DNA of 64,000 bases from Wukongibacter sp050859025 (GTDB lineage: Bacteria > Bacillota > Clostridia > Peptostreptococcales > Caminicellaceae). This document shows, one piece after another, positions 1-8,837 of the stretch. Positions within the stretch are counted from its first letter, which is position 1, and every line of letters begins with the position of its first letter. The notes beneath the pieces were generated by a model. That model did no database searches. It saw only the letters and a list, made by a program, of their open reading frames with translations, and was not told the DNA's origin. The translations under genes were made by a program, and so were the position numbers. The stretch spans positions 1,860,001 through 1,924,000 of the forward strand of contig NZ_CP138200.1 of assembly GCF_050859025.1 (NCBI RefSeq), read 5' to 3'.

Positions 1-372
1 AGCCAATATGCCAATCATCGCCTTGCCAAAGGCAGAAGAGGTATCAAAGCTCTCCATAATAGAAACAAAATTTATGTTATTAGCTAAGAACTTTTCTTCA
101 ACGAGATATAGTATATCTTTTTGACTTCTTGACAGCCTATCGAGCTTATATACTAGGATAATGTCAATATTTTTAAGGGAACTCAGCAGTCTTTGGAGTT
201 GTGGTCTATCCATGTTGGTTCCAGAGAAACCACCATCGACGTAGATGTCCTCAATAGACCAATCCTTCAAGCTACAAAAGGATATGAGTTTATCTCTTTG
301 GGCGTCAATAGAATACCCCTCTAAAGCTTGTTCTTGAGTACTTACACGAATATAAAGTGCAGCTCTTTTCAT
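1..372 (-). CDS. Serine recombinase, N-terminal part (cut by window edge)
   Basis: This is the first 124 codons of a resolvase/invertase-type serine recombinase; the rest lies beyond the window. The protein starts MKRAALYIRVSTQEQA, where the Ser in RVST is the expected nucleophile that attacks DNA. It continues with the family blocks VYKLDRLSRSQKD and FDTSSAFGKAMIGILA. It closely resembles the complete 474-residue recombinase near 30 kb, so the whole protein is probably a large serine recombinase with zinc-ribbon and coiled-coil domains, as in phage integrases and SpoIVCA-like enzymes. The ATG is preceded by a GGTGAT ribosome site. What it excises or inverts cannot be seen here. Confidence 0.9.
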   Translation of the reverse strand, partial: MKRAALYIRVSTQEQALEGYSIDAQRDKLISFCSLKDWSIEDIYVDGGFSGTNMDRPQLQRLLSSLKNIDIILVYKLDRLSRSQKDILYLVEEKFLANNINFVSIMESFDTSSAFGKAMIGILA

Positions 373-536
373 TACATCACCTTTGAAATAGTCATAATTA
401 ATATATGTATATGAAAAGAGATAGATTTTTTATGACATAGAAGGAGCTATAGTCTATGTTTATTAGTAATATTTTTTCTTACTTTGTAAGATGATATATA
501 TCATGCTTTATAGGTGCTAAGGAGAGATTTACTAGA

Positions 537-1454
537 TTACAACATTTTCAAAAAGTCATCTTCTGATATAATTTTAATTTTAACTCCCCGTTCTATATAG
601 GAATAGGCTTTTTTCAATTTGGTGGTTAATTGATCTTTGCTTAAGGTCTTATAATCTCTGATGCCAACTACAAGGTAATTTGTATCTTTGGTAACACCAT
701 AACCACTGATGCCTCCAAGACTAGCGACTTTCTGGTTGGCCTGAGTACGGGACATAGAACGTAATGGTCCTGTAAAAATGACCTTTTTATTATGAAGGGC
801 AGGGTTATTGTTGGTAGTGTTTGAGGACTTTATGCTATTGAGCATCGTTTTTTCAAAGCTTGCTTTACTTTTGTATTGCTTACATGGCTCATAACTACTT
901 CCGTAGATTCTACCTAGTTTAATTTTAAAGCTACTACAAAATTCTTCTATGCTATTTGATGAAGTTGTTTTTAATGCTTCTATTAACACTTTAGCACATG
1001 CAATTGCATCATCACAGGCATCATGATGTTTAAAATTTATGCCTAGCATATTAGCTAAAGTATCAAGTTTATTATTAGATTGCCCCTGCCATGTAGACTT
1101 TGCAGCAGCAATTGTACATAAATAATTGAAGGTAGGATAAGGGAGATTATACTCATCCAAAACATGTCTAAGAACGCTCATATCAAAGCTTGCATTGTGG
1201 GCTATAACAGTTTGATTTTCTAAATAGGGTCTAATATCTTTCCAAAGCTCATTGAACTGGGGCTTATCCTTAACATCCTTTGCAGTTATTCCGTGTATAT
1301 AAACATTTATATTATCAAATTTCAGCATCTTAGGGCGTATTAGCCATGATTTTATATCTGTTATTTGCCCATTCTTTACGACTACTAATCCCATTGCACA
1401 TGCACTAGACCTTTTAGAATTGGCAGTTTCAAAGTCAATTGCTACAAAATTCAT
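537..1454 (-). CDS. DnaQ-like 3'-5' exonuclease with C-terminal BRCT domain
   Basis: A 305-residue protein with an N-terminal DEDDh exonuclease domain (about residues 1-165): AIDFETA carries the first Asp and Glu, HNASFDMSVL the next Asp, and HHDACDDA the His and last Asp. A basic linker leads to a BRCT domain (about 220-305) containing KVIFTGPLRSMSRTQA and TNYLVVG, the type also found at the end of DNA ligase. Related proteins are annotated as DNA polymerase III epsilon-like and probably act in DNA repair or proofreading. All catalytic residues appear present. It stands alone, with a GGAGG site before the ATG. The native substrate is not known. Confidence 0.9.
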   Translation of the reverse strand: MNFVAIDFETANSKRSSACAMGLVVVKNGQITDIKSWLIRPKMLKFDNINVYIHGITAKDVKDKPQFNELWKDIRPYLENQTVIAHNASFDMSVLRHVLDEYNLPYPTFNYLCTIAAAKSTWQGQSNNKLDTLANMLGINFKHHDACDDAIACAKVLIEALKTTSSNSIEEFCSSFKIKLGRIYGSSYEPCKQYKSKASFEKTMLNSIKSSNTTNNNPALHNKKVIFTGPLRSMSRTQANQKVASLGGISGYGVTKDTNYLVVGIRDYKTLSKDQLTTKLKKAYSYIERGVKIKIISEDDFLKML

Positions 1455-1737
1455 TTAATTTCCTCCTAGCTTTACTCTGTAGAAATACTTCTAAATTGAT
1501 TTTAACACATTCTAGTCTCCTGCGCAGTAGATTAAATTTTATAGAGAAATATCTTATAGCTGTGTAAATTAACTGGCCTAGCTAGTAAAAATAGAAATAC
1601 AAAATTTCAAGTGTCTAAGGAATATTAATCGAGTAATTAGATTAATGATCTAAATTAATTTTATAATAGTGTGGATAGAATGTAATACTATAGTAAATAG
1701 ACAAAATTCTCATAATACTATCTTGGAGGAGAGATGG

Positions 1738-2820
1738 GTGAAAAAGGAAGTTGTTTCGGAGAAACAAGGAATATCTCTTATGGCTATGTTTATAATAGGG
1801 TCATCGGCTATTGAGGTATCGGGGCTAGAAGCTGAAAAGGATTTTTGGATAGCTATTCTTCTAGCAATATTGATAGCTATTCCTTTGGTGCTTATTTATG
1901 CTAGGATATTAAGTACATTTCCGGGTAGTAATCTCTTTGAAGTAATTGAAATCTGTTTTGGAAAGTATATAGGTAGAGGAATTATGTTAATATTCACTTT
2001 GTTTATTTTAGAGGAAGGAGCAGAGCTCTTAAGAAATATTGGACAATTTATAATTGTTTCGTCCCTAGCTAATACATCTTTGGTAATAGTTATGCTGTAT
2101 GTCGTTATTTTATCTATATGGGTATTGAAGTTAGGAATTGAGGTTCTGGCAAGATGGGGAGAATTCTTTATTATAGTACTTATTATTTTTATATTTTTTT
2201 CAATAGTGTTTTTAATACCGAAAATGAATATTAGAAATATTTTGCCCGTATTCGGTAATGGTCTAAAACCAATTCTTGCAGGTGCATATGAGGTTCTCAT
2301 ATTTCCTTTCGCTCAGACCTTTACTTTTACAATGGTATTATCAAATTATAGAAAGAAGAATTTTCCAAAGAGGGTTTATTTGCTAGGCCTCTTAATAGGA
2401 GGAGGACTACTATTTGCAATATCTATTAATGGGCTTTTAGTTTTGGGGATAGATGATGCTTCTAATGCATATTATTCATCATACGAGGCGATCAAAAGGA
2501 TGAATATAGGTGGATTTATTCAAAGGATAGAGATAATAATTGCTACTATATTCATATTGGGAGGATTTGTTAAAGCCAGTACATATCTATTGGCAGTGAG
2601 TATTGGAATGTCAAAGATATTTGGAACCACTGATTATAGGCTATTGTTAATTCCTATGGGTGCACTAACGTTAAATCTAGCTTATCTTGAGTTTGATAGT
2701 ATAATTCATTTTTTTAGATTTGCTGATATATGGTATTTTTATGTTCTACCTTTTTTGGTTATACTACCAATTATCCTATGGATTATTGCTGAAATAAAGA
2801 GTAGAAAAATTAGAGGATAG
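1738..2820 (+). CDS. GerAB/GerB-family spore germination permease (first of tandem pair)
   Basis: A 360-residue membrane protein of the GerAB family (APC superfamily), with about ten hydrophobic segments. These proteins form the inner-membrane germinant-receptor subunit that senses amino acids or similar signals in spores. I chose the GTG start at 1738 because it has a GGAGGA site seven bases upstream and gives an N-terminus (KKEVVSEKQGIS) that matches the next gene (KKEVISDKQGIS). An upstream in-frame start would add 23 unmatched residues. The partner subunits GerAA and GerAC are absent next to it, which is unusual for a ger operon. Confidence 0.88.
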   Translation: MKKEVVSEKQGISLMAMFIIGSSAIEVSGLEAEKDFWIAILLAILIAIPLVLIYARILSTFPGSNLFEVIEICFGKYIGRGIMLIFTLFILEEGAELLRNIGQFIIVSSLANTSLVIVMLYVVILSIWVLKLGIEVLARWGEFFIIVLIIFIFFSIVFLIPKMNIRNILPVFGNGLKPILAGAYEVLIFPFAQTFTFTMVLSNYRKKNFPKRVYLLGLLIGGGLLFAISINGLLVLGIDDASNAYYSSYEAIKRMNIGGFIQRIEIIIATIFILGGFVKASTYLLAVSIGMSKIFGTTDYRLLLIPMGALTLNLAYLEFDSIIHFFRFADIWYFYVLPFLVILPIILWIIAEIKSRKIRG

Positions 2821-3049
2821 TAAAAACTATAGAAATCTACTTATTATCTCATTTTGTAAATTATAAAAGAATTCAACAACACATTTGTCTATAGAATTAA
2901 TATATTCAAACATATAAAATCACCCTTTATATGTAGCAGAATTAGTATAATGTATTCTGAAAATATTAGAAATATTACAATATACTGGTGGAAAGTATAT
3001 AAAGTATTGATTGTAAGTAGGGTAAATAAAGGTTTCGGAGGATTTGACA

Positions 3050-4144
3050 ATGAAAAAGGAAGTTATTTCTGATAAACAGGGAATATCTATAGTAATTTTA
3101 TATATGTCTGGTACTTCTACAATAGTGGTTTTCGGATTGTTAGCCGAAATGGATATATGGATAGCTAACATTTTGGCTGTTTCATTCGCAATTATTATGG
3201 GCCTTATCATAGGTCGTATTCAGTCTAGCTTTCATGGAGAGGACATATTTGATATTTCGATAAAATGCTATGGAAGATTTCTGGGTGGAATAGTAATTAT
3301 TTTATTTGCTTGGTTTGCCTTTCATGAGGCAACACTTGTTGTAATAAATATGCAGACATTTATTATAGAAACATCTATATCAGAGACTCCATACTATGCT
3401 CTAACAATACCCTTTATTTTTATATGTGCTTGGGCAATAAAGGAAGGAATCGAGCTTATAGGTAGATGGTCAAGCCTATTTATTATTATATTTATTTTCT
3501 CTGTAATTTCTATAGTTGTATTATTGATTCCTGAGATGAATCCTAGTAATATACAGCCTATATTATATAATGGGATGAAGCCAGTATTGAGAGGAACCTT
3601 CGCGGCATTTACTTTTCCCTTTGGAGAGATAATGATGTTTCCCATGTTTTTGTATGATTTCAAAACTAATAAATCATCATATAAGATATATACCTTAGGA
3701 CTGTTGCTTTCTGGGGTTATTATAATAATGACTTCACTTACTACGGTTTTAGTTTTAGGGGTTGATGTAGCTACTGGTGTATATTTTCCTACTTATCATG
3801 CGGTCAAACAAATAAGTGTTCTAGAAACTTTGCAAAGAATGGAAGTAATAGCAGCTCTTATATTTCTATTTGGAGCTTTCCTTAAAATAAGTTTACTACT
3901 ATTGGGAGTATGTAAGGGAATATCTAAAATCTTTAACATAAAGGATTACTGCTTTATTGTTATACCTATAGCTTTACTAATGATTAATTTTTCACAGTTT
4001 GCGTTTACAGGTAGGGTAGTTATGACTCATTGGATTTATGAAATATACCCTATTTATACCTTTGTATTTGAGATAATTTTGACCTTGATAATATTGATAC
4101 CAGTAGAGATAAAAAGGAGAAGGATGAGAGGAAGGACTACTTAA
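3050..4144 (+). CDS. GerAB/GerB-family spore germination permease (second of tandem pair)
   Basis: A 364-residue paralogue of the preceding permease with the same N-terminal block and similar membrane topology. Shared landmarks include the KEGIELIGRW region and the late LIPEMNPSNIQPIL block. The ATG at 3050 has GGAGG eight bases upstream; a TTG two codons earlier has no site of its own. The 229-base gap from the first permease suggests separate transcription. The stop codon lies only a few bases from the broken end of an oppositely oriented ABC permease fragment, so this gene sits at a rearrangement junction. Its C-terminus (EIKRRRMRGRTT) still resembles the paralogue's end, so the gene looks intact. 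Confidence 0.88.
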   Translation: MKKEVISDKQGISIVILYMSGTSTIVVFGLLAEMDIWIANILAVSFAIIMGLIIGRIQSSFHGEDIFDISIKCYGRFLGGIVIILFAWFAFHEATLVVINMQTFIIETSISETPYYALTIPFIFICAWAIKEGIELIGRWSSLFIIIFIFSVISIVVLLIPEMNPSNIQPILYNGMKPVLRGTFAAFTFPFGEIMMFPMFLYDFKTNKSSYKIYTLGLLLSGVIIIMTSLTTVLVLGVDVATGVYFPTYHAVKQISVLETLQRMEVIAALIFLFGAFLKISLLLLGVCKGISKIFNIKDYCFIVIPIALLMINFSQFAFTGRVVMTHWIYEIYPIYTFVFEIILTLIILIPVEIKRRRMRGRTT

Positions 4145-4151
4145 TGATAAT

Positions 4152-4618
4152 TGATTGTTACTTACGACACTGGCTACCATCAATGCAGTAACAATTATAC
4201 CTGAGATTCCTGCTCCAGCCCATACAATGATTATTGGAGCTAATGCAGTTTTTGGTAAAGCATTTAAAATAACCATATAGGGATCTAATACCTTTGATAT
4301 GAAATTAGACCACCACAGTAAAATAGCCACTAGAGTTCCTAAAATTGTTCCTAGGAGAAAGCCCACTACGGTCTCGAATACACTTATGGCTATGTGTTCA
4401 AATAGAGATCCATCGACTGCTAGTTTTAAAAACAGTTCCCACATTTGAGAAGGATAGCTGGTTAAGAAGGTATCTATGAGCTTAAGTTTAGCTAATAACT
4501 CCCAAAGCACAAAAAATATAACTAGTATGGATATTTGGGTAATAAGAATGACCCTCTTCTTTCTTTTAACGCTTCGCAGAAACTCAATATGTTCCTTTGA
4601 ATAGTTATTATTAGACAT
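4152..4618 (-). pseudogene. ABC transporter permease, 5' fragment (SsuC/TauC type)
   Basis: About 155 codons of the N-terminal part of a nitrate/sulfonate/thiamine-precursor type ABC permease. It shows the first membrane span after KRKKRVILITQISILV, then LTSYPSQMWELF and the conserved stretch LNALPKTALAPIIIVWAGAG. Homology stops after TALMVASVVS, close to the stop codon of the convergent GerAB gene; the remaining frame is only the shadow of that gene. The region that should hold the EAA loop contacting the ATPase is missing, so it cannot work. Its start overlaps the end of an ATPase fragment, as in a normal ATPase-permease operon. Confidence 0.85.
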
Positions 4619-4790
4619 GTATATCGAGCTCCTTCCAAATCATATTAAAATAGTTTCTAAATTCCGGTGCCTTTCTAGAGGTTAAAGGTGTTCTCTTTAC
4701 GTCTAGTGTTAATTCAATTTTATGTTCAGACTTAACCTTTGCAGGTCTATTAGAAAGAACAATAACTCTGTCGGCCATAGATATAGCTTC
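4611..4790 (-). pseudogene. ABC transporter ATPase, 3' fragment
   Basis: Reading on the minus strand, 59 codons encode EAISMADRVIVLSNRPAKV, then a basic tail ending MIWKELDIHV and a stop. This is the post-H-loop C-terminus of an SsuB/TauB-type ATPase. The stop overlaps the ATG of the permease fragment. No Walker A, signature or Walker B precedes it; upstream of EAIS the homology ends abruptly. It looks like the third part of a gene whose other parts are at about 33 kb (N-terminus) and 28.5 kb (middle). The fragment was found by translating the strand by eye. Confidence 0.8.
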
Positions 4791-4941
4791 AGGTATATAT
4801 ACATAAAGGTAGAAAAAGAAATTTATAGTTAAGAAAGTAACAAAATTTACTTTTAAAAAATATTGTAGAAAACATTAGGAAAATGAGGAAATTTGAAACT
4901 TATAGTTGATATAAGTAAGAAAAAAGATATTTTTATAAATA

Positions 4942-4959
4942 AACAATATGAACAAAATG
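4942..4959 (+). promoter_or_regulatory. Shared upstream motif, copy 1 (possible regulator site)
   Basis: AACAATATGAACAAAATG followed directly by ACCAAAA. A copy with one mismatch lies at 12488, upstream of the NADH dehydrogenase gene. Here it ends 20 bases before a consensus promoter, a typical position for an activator site. The regulator is unknown. Confidence 0.45.
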
Positions 4960-4978
4960 ACCAAAAGATTAGTACTTA

Positions 4979-5007
4979 TTGACAATATTTTGACATAAAA
5001 CTATAAT
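4979..5007 (+). promoter_or_regulatory. Consensus sigma-A promoter for the FMN-binding lipoprotein gene
   Basis: TTGACA and TATAAT are both perfect and 17 bases apart, about 145 bases before the start codon. The long leader ends in AAAGGAGGAC before the ATG. Nothing else was recognised between 4791 and 5151. Confidence 0.7.
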
Positions 5008-5151
5008 CGACTTATGATAAGGTAAGTGATATTAAAACTTTACTTGAATTTCTATGAAGATAATGAATTATTTTCATTTTGTTATAGGAATTTATTAAGC
5101 TTTAAGTTTGCTTATCTCAATTTTAATTTTTTTTAAAGGAGGACTTTATAA

Positions 5152-6060
5152 ATGAAAAAAATATTAAATTTAGGTATAGTGCTTATTCTAGTATTGGCCC
5201 TATTAGCTGGTTGTGCGGGCAGTAAGCCTGCTGATCAACCAGTTGAGAAACAAGAAGAAAATAAAGAAACAAATTCGACTGAGGAGACAAAGGAAGAAGC
5301 TAAATATGAAGATGGTGTTTATTTTGCAAAGGCAGATGATTTTAGTCCAAATTCAGGATGGATGGAGGTTGTAACAATTGAGGTAAAGGATGGAAAGATT
5401 GTTACAGCTCAATGGAATGGTGCCCATAAAGATGGAGGCATAGATAAGAGAACTGCATCAAAGGAAGGAAAATACCAAATGGTAGAAAAGGGTGGAGCAA
5501 AGGCACCTTGGTATGAACAAGCTGAAAAGGTAGAAGCGTATTTAGTGGATACTCAAGATCCAAAGGCTATAGAGTATAAAGATGATGAAGGACATACAGA
5601 TGCAATTTCAGGTGCATCTATCAAAGTTAAAGGATTCTTTAGCTTAGCTGAGAAGGCTTTATCTGAGGGTCCAGTGAGCAAAGGGCCTTATAAGGATGGA
5701 GCATACCATGCTGAAGCATCAGAATTTGATGCTAAAACAGGTTGGAAAGAGACCGTTGATCTGACAGTCATAAATGGAGATATAATAGTAGCTAATTGGA
5801 ACGCAGTACATAAAGATGGTGGAGCCGATAAAAAGACTCAATCTGTAGAAGGAAAATACCAAATGGTAGAGAAGGGTGGAGCAAAGGCATCTTGGCATGA
5901 ACAAGCTGCTGTAGCTGAAACATATTTACTTGAAAAACAAGACCCAACTGCCATAGAATATAAAGATGACCAAGGGCATACTGATGCAATTTCTGGAGTT
6001 TCAGTTGCTGTTAGTTCATTATTCAAGCTTGCTGAGGAAGCCTTAGTAGAGGCTAAGTAG
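5152..6060 (+). CDS. Lipoprotein with two tandem FMN-binding domains (PplA-like)
   Basis: A 302-residue exported lipoprotein with a signal peptide ending LLAGC, an acidic linker, and two homologous FMN_bind domains (about 53-170 and 182-298). Each carries the block KYQMVEKGGAKA and ends near DAISG. In Listeria monocytogenes a lipoprotein of this double-domain form (PplA) receives covalent FMN from an ApbE enzyme and passes electrons out of the cell. The ApbE-type gene directly downstream supports the same role here. The acceptor motifs are odd: SGASIKV and SGVSVAV instead of the usual SGAT-x-(S/T), so any FMN would sit on Ser. The role is inferred from family and context. Confidence 0.88.
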   Translation: MKKILNLGIVLILVLALLAGCAGSKPADQPVEKQEENKETNSTEETKEEAKYEDGVYFAKADDFSPNSGWMEVVTIEVKDGKIVTAQWNGAHKDGGIDKRTASKEGKYQMVEKGGAKAPWYEQAEKVEAYLVDTQDPKAIEYKDDEGHTDAISGASIKVKGFFSLAEKALSEGPVSKGPYKDGAYHAEASEFDAKTGWKETVDLTVINGDIIVANWNAVHKDGGADKKTQSVEGKYQMVEKGGAKASWHEQAAVAETYLLEKQDPTAIEYKDDQGHTDAISGVSVAVSSLFKLAEEALVEAK

Positions 6061-6097
6061 TAGCATAGAATAAAAAATAAATGTAAATCATAATTAT

Positions 6098-6138
6098 AAG
6101 GCTTTAGAGATTTAACTCTAAGGTCTTATATTTTATCT
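6098..6138 (+). terminator. Intrinsic terminator after the FMN-binding lipoprotein gene
   Basis: Stem AAGGCTTTAGAG / CTCTAAGGTCTT with a six-base loop, followed by a T-rich tract. Confidence 0.65.
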
Positions 6139-6271
6139 AAATCTCATGAATATCCTAAGAGGTGGAAACTTATGTTAATAGAACAACGAGTTAAATTAAT
6201 AGGATTTCTTAAAGTTCTATATGTTATAATGTATTGAGAAAAAAATGAATCTGTCAGGCGGAGGAAAATTC

Positions 6272-7333
6272 ATGATAAATAAAAGGAAAAGTATTGTTTT
6301 ACTGATTATAGCAATATCTATTGCACTAGTAATGTCAGGTTGTTCAAATAATATTAGTGAGGTTAATAAGGACCCTATATCAAAAACAGAGTTTGTTTTA
6401 GGAACAGTGGTTACGATTAAGATTTATGATAATATAGAGGAAGATATAGGAGAAGAAATTTTTAATAAATCCTTTAGCAGGCTTAGGGAAATAGAAAACA
6501 AAATGACTATTAATGCAAATGAGAGTGAGATTATAAATATTAATTCAAAGGCTGGTAAGGATTTCGCCAAAGTGTCTGAAGATACACTTGAGGTAATAAA
6601 AAGGGGTAAATATTTTTCGGAATTGTCTAAGGGGAGATTTGATATTTCTATTGGACCATTGGTTAAGCTTTGGAATATTGGTACAGAGGCTGCAAAGGTT
6701 CCTTCAGAAGAAGAAATAAAGGAGCAAAAGGCCCTAGTATCGTATGATAAGGTAGTTATAGATGAAACTGACTCAAGGGTGATGTTAAAGGATGAAGGAA
6801 TGCTTCTGGACCTGGGAGGAATAGCTAAGGGATATGGTGCCGATGCTGTTGTAGATATACTTAAGGAAAATAACATCAAGCATGCAATAATAAACATTGG
6901 TGGAAATGTATTTGCTCATGGGAATAAGAACGATGGAACTCTCTGGAGGGTAGGAGTTCAAAATCCAAAATCATCTAGGGGAGAGTATATTGGTATAACT
7001 GAGGTTATGGATCAAACCGTTGTAACTTCTGGAATATATGAAAGATTTTTTGAAGAAGAAGGTAAAAGATATCATCATATATTAGACTCTGCTACGGGAT
7101 ACCCAGTTGAGAATAATCTTACGGGTGTATCAATCATAGCTGAAAGCTCAATAGATGCTGATTCTCTATCTACTGCCACCTTTGCCCTAGGTCTTGAGGA
7201 GGGGATGAAGCTTATTGAAGGGCTAGATAATGCTGAAGCTGTATTTGTAACAAAGGATTCTGAAATCTATATATCATCTGGTATTAAAGACAAATTCAAA
7301 TTGACTGATTCTAGCTTCAAACTAGTTGAGTAA
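6272..7333 (+). CDS. apbE: FAD:protein FMN transferase, lipoprotein
   Basis: A 353-residue ApbE-family enzyme. It moves FMN from FAD onto Ser or Thr of FMN-binding domains outside the membrane, with a divalent metal. The signal peptide ends in MSGC, so it is lipid-anchored. Family blocks include VLGTVVTIKIYD, LGGIAKGYGADAVVD, INIGGNV and HHILDSATGYPV. I chose the ATG at 6272 because GGAGG lies just upstream and it gives a clean lipoprotein signal. The FMN-binding lipoprotein upstream is the likely substrate; the lipoprotein at 20.4 kb is another. This pairing matches FmnB/PplA in the Listeria EET system. Confidence 0.93.
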   Translation: MINKRKSIVLLIIAISIALVMSGCSNNISEVNKDPISKTEFVLGTVVTIKIYDNIEEDIGEEIFNKSFSRLREIENKMTINANESEIININSKAGKDFAKVSEDTLEVIKRGKYFSELSKGRFDISIGPLVKLWNIGTEAAKVPSEEEIKEQKALVSYDKVVIDETDSRVMLKDEGMLLDLGGIAKGYGADAVVDILKENNIKHAIINIGGNVFAHGNKNDGTLWRVGVQNPKSSRGEYIGITEVMDQTVVTSGIYERFFEEEGKRYHHILDSATGYPVENNLTGVSIIAESSIDADSLSTATFALGLEEGMKLIEGLDNAEAVFVTKDSEIYISSGIKDKFKLTDSSFKLVE

Positions 7334-7495
7334 AATAGATATGTGAACATAGAATTATTGTAGAGATTACTATTTAGTCTAATATATCTATTTGATTGGC
7401 TTACTGCTCGCAGCTAATAGCTTACAACAGTTAAGCAGAAAAGAACCTAGATTCATAAGGAACGCCCTAATTTTTCATGTATAAATAATACAGTA

Positions 7496-7526
7496 AACCC
7501 CTGTAGGAGTTAATCTCACAGGGGTT
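7496..7526. terminator. Hairpin between convergent apbE and aminotransferase genes
   Basis: Perfect nine-base stem AACCCCTGT / ACAGGGGTT with a 13-base loop in the gap between convergent genes. The flanking T-tracts are weak, so termination may be partial. Confidence 0.55.
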
Positions 7527-7533
7527 GAATTAT

Positions 7534-8811
7534 TTAACATATAGATCCTATTATTTCATCAAGTTCCTTCAATAAGAAATTGACATCAGTTTCATTAATA
7601 ACAAGGGGAGGTTGAAGAGCTAATACATTTCTACCTAGTCCATTTTTTCCTATCAAGATTCCTTTATCCTTTAGTTTTTCTAGTACTAAATCAGTTTCTT
7701 CAGAGGCTGGTTGGCCATCATCCTTTAAAAGTTCGATGCCAAGCATAAGACCTGTTCCTCTTACATCATGTATTATAGAATATTTTTTATGGAGCTTAAG
7801 CAATCCTGATTTTAGCATACTTCCTAATTTTTCAGATTTTTCACAAAGACCATTGTTTTTGATATAGTCAAGAACTGCAATTGCTGTAGCAGATGATACG
7901 GGATTTCCACCTAATGTAGATGCTGAGGGCTTAGTAAAGGATGCCGCAATTTCATCGGTTGTACAGAATGCAGAAATAGGCATTCCATTACCTAGGGCCT
8001 TTGCTACAGTTATTATATCGGGAAGAACCTCGTAATTTTCGATTGCGAACATTTTTCCCGTTCGTGCAAATCCAGTCTGAACCTCATCGACTATTAAGAG
8101 AATTCCATGCCTTTCTAATAGATCTTTCAACTTTCTAAAGTACCATTTTGGAGGTGTTATAATTCCACCATTTCCTTGAATGGGTTCGGCGATTAAGGCT
8201 GCTATTTTATCAGAACCCTTTGATTGGATGATCCTTTCTATTGATTGAAGAGATTCTACTGCGGCATCATCACAGCTCTTATCGATGCTATAGCAGTTAG
8301 GAGCAAAGGTGAAGCAATCAGATATATATGGGTCTGACCGCCACATAGGAATAGCAGTAGCCGCCATTGTCATATGGGTTCTACCATGAAGACTCCCCTC
8401 TAGTGAAATGAACTCTTTTTTTCCCGTATAAAGCCTAGAAAGCAATAGGGCACCTTCATTTGCTTCGGAGCCTGTACAACAGAAGAAAGATCTATTTATA
8501 TCTCCCGGTAGAACATGCGACAGCTTTTCAGCTAGAGTAACCATAGGCTCAGTTAAATATATAGTAGTAGTGTGTTGTAGATTTTTCATTTGATCTATTG
8601 ATGCCTCAAGGATTTCAGTATTGCAATGACCACAGTTCATAACTGAAACCCCTGCAAAAAAGTCAAGATATTTTTCCCCGTTACAATCGAATAGATACTG
8701 CATTTTTCCTCTAACTATCTGAGGGGGAGTTTTATAAAAATGGTGTGAGCAAGGAAAAAGAAACTTCTTTTTCTTTTCAATGATATTTTCTGGACCAATA
8801 AATTTATTCAT
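7534..8811 (-). CDS. Class III PLP-dependent aminotransferase
   Basis: A 425-residue fold-type I aminotransferase of the class III family, which includes GABA, ornithine, beta-alanine and alanine-glyoxylate aminotransferases. Visible blocks are CTGSEANEGAL (phosphate contacts), GSLHGRTHMTM, LIVDEVQTGFARTGK (the Asp that binds the PLP ring) and TVAKALGNGMP, whose Lys forms the Schiff base. Length is normal. It lies 26 bases downstream of the U32 gene and is probably co-transcribed with it. A GGGAGGT site precedes the ATG. The substrate cannot be fixed from sequence; an omega-amino acid to pyruvate or 2-oxoglutarate transfer is most likely. Confidence 0.88.
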   Translation of the reverse strand: MNKFIGPENIIEKKKKFLFPCSHHFYKTPPQIVRGKMQYLFDCNGEKYLDFFAGVSVMNCGHCNTEILEASIDQMKNLQHTTTIYLTEPMVTLAEKLSHVLPGDINRSFFCCTGSEANEGALLLSRLYTGKKEFISLEGSLHGRTHMTMAATAIPMWRSDPYISDCFTFAPNCYSIDKSCDDAAVESLQSIERIIQSKGSDKIAALIAEPIQGNGGIITPPKWYFRKLKDLLERHGILLIVDEVQTGFARTGKMFAIENYEVLPDIITVAKALGNGMPISAFCTTDEIAASFTKPSASTLGGNPVSSATAIAVLDYIKNNGLCEKSEKLGSMLKSGLLKLHKKYSIIHDVRGTGLMLGIELLKDDGQPASEETDLVLEKLKDKGILIGKNGLGRNVLALQPPLVINETDVNFLLKELDEIIGSIC

Positions 8812-8837
8812 AGGTAATTGACCTCCCTTAATTTAAA

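Noticed and set aside
1896..2300. 134-codon frame on the minus strand
   Set aside because: It is the antisense shadow of the first GerAB gene and has no ribosome site or family signature. Similar antisense frames under apbE, ndh2, the histidine kinases, pepT, folD and others were dropped for the same reason.
3992..4151. Continuation of the ABC permease reading frame
   Set aside because: These codons are the reverse of the GerAB gene end and show no permease similarity.
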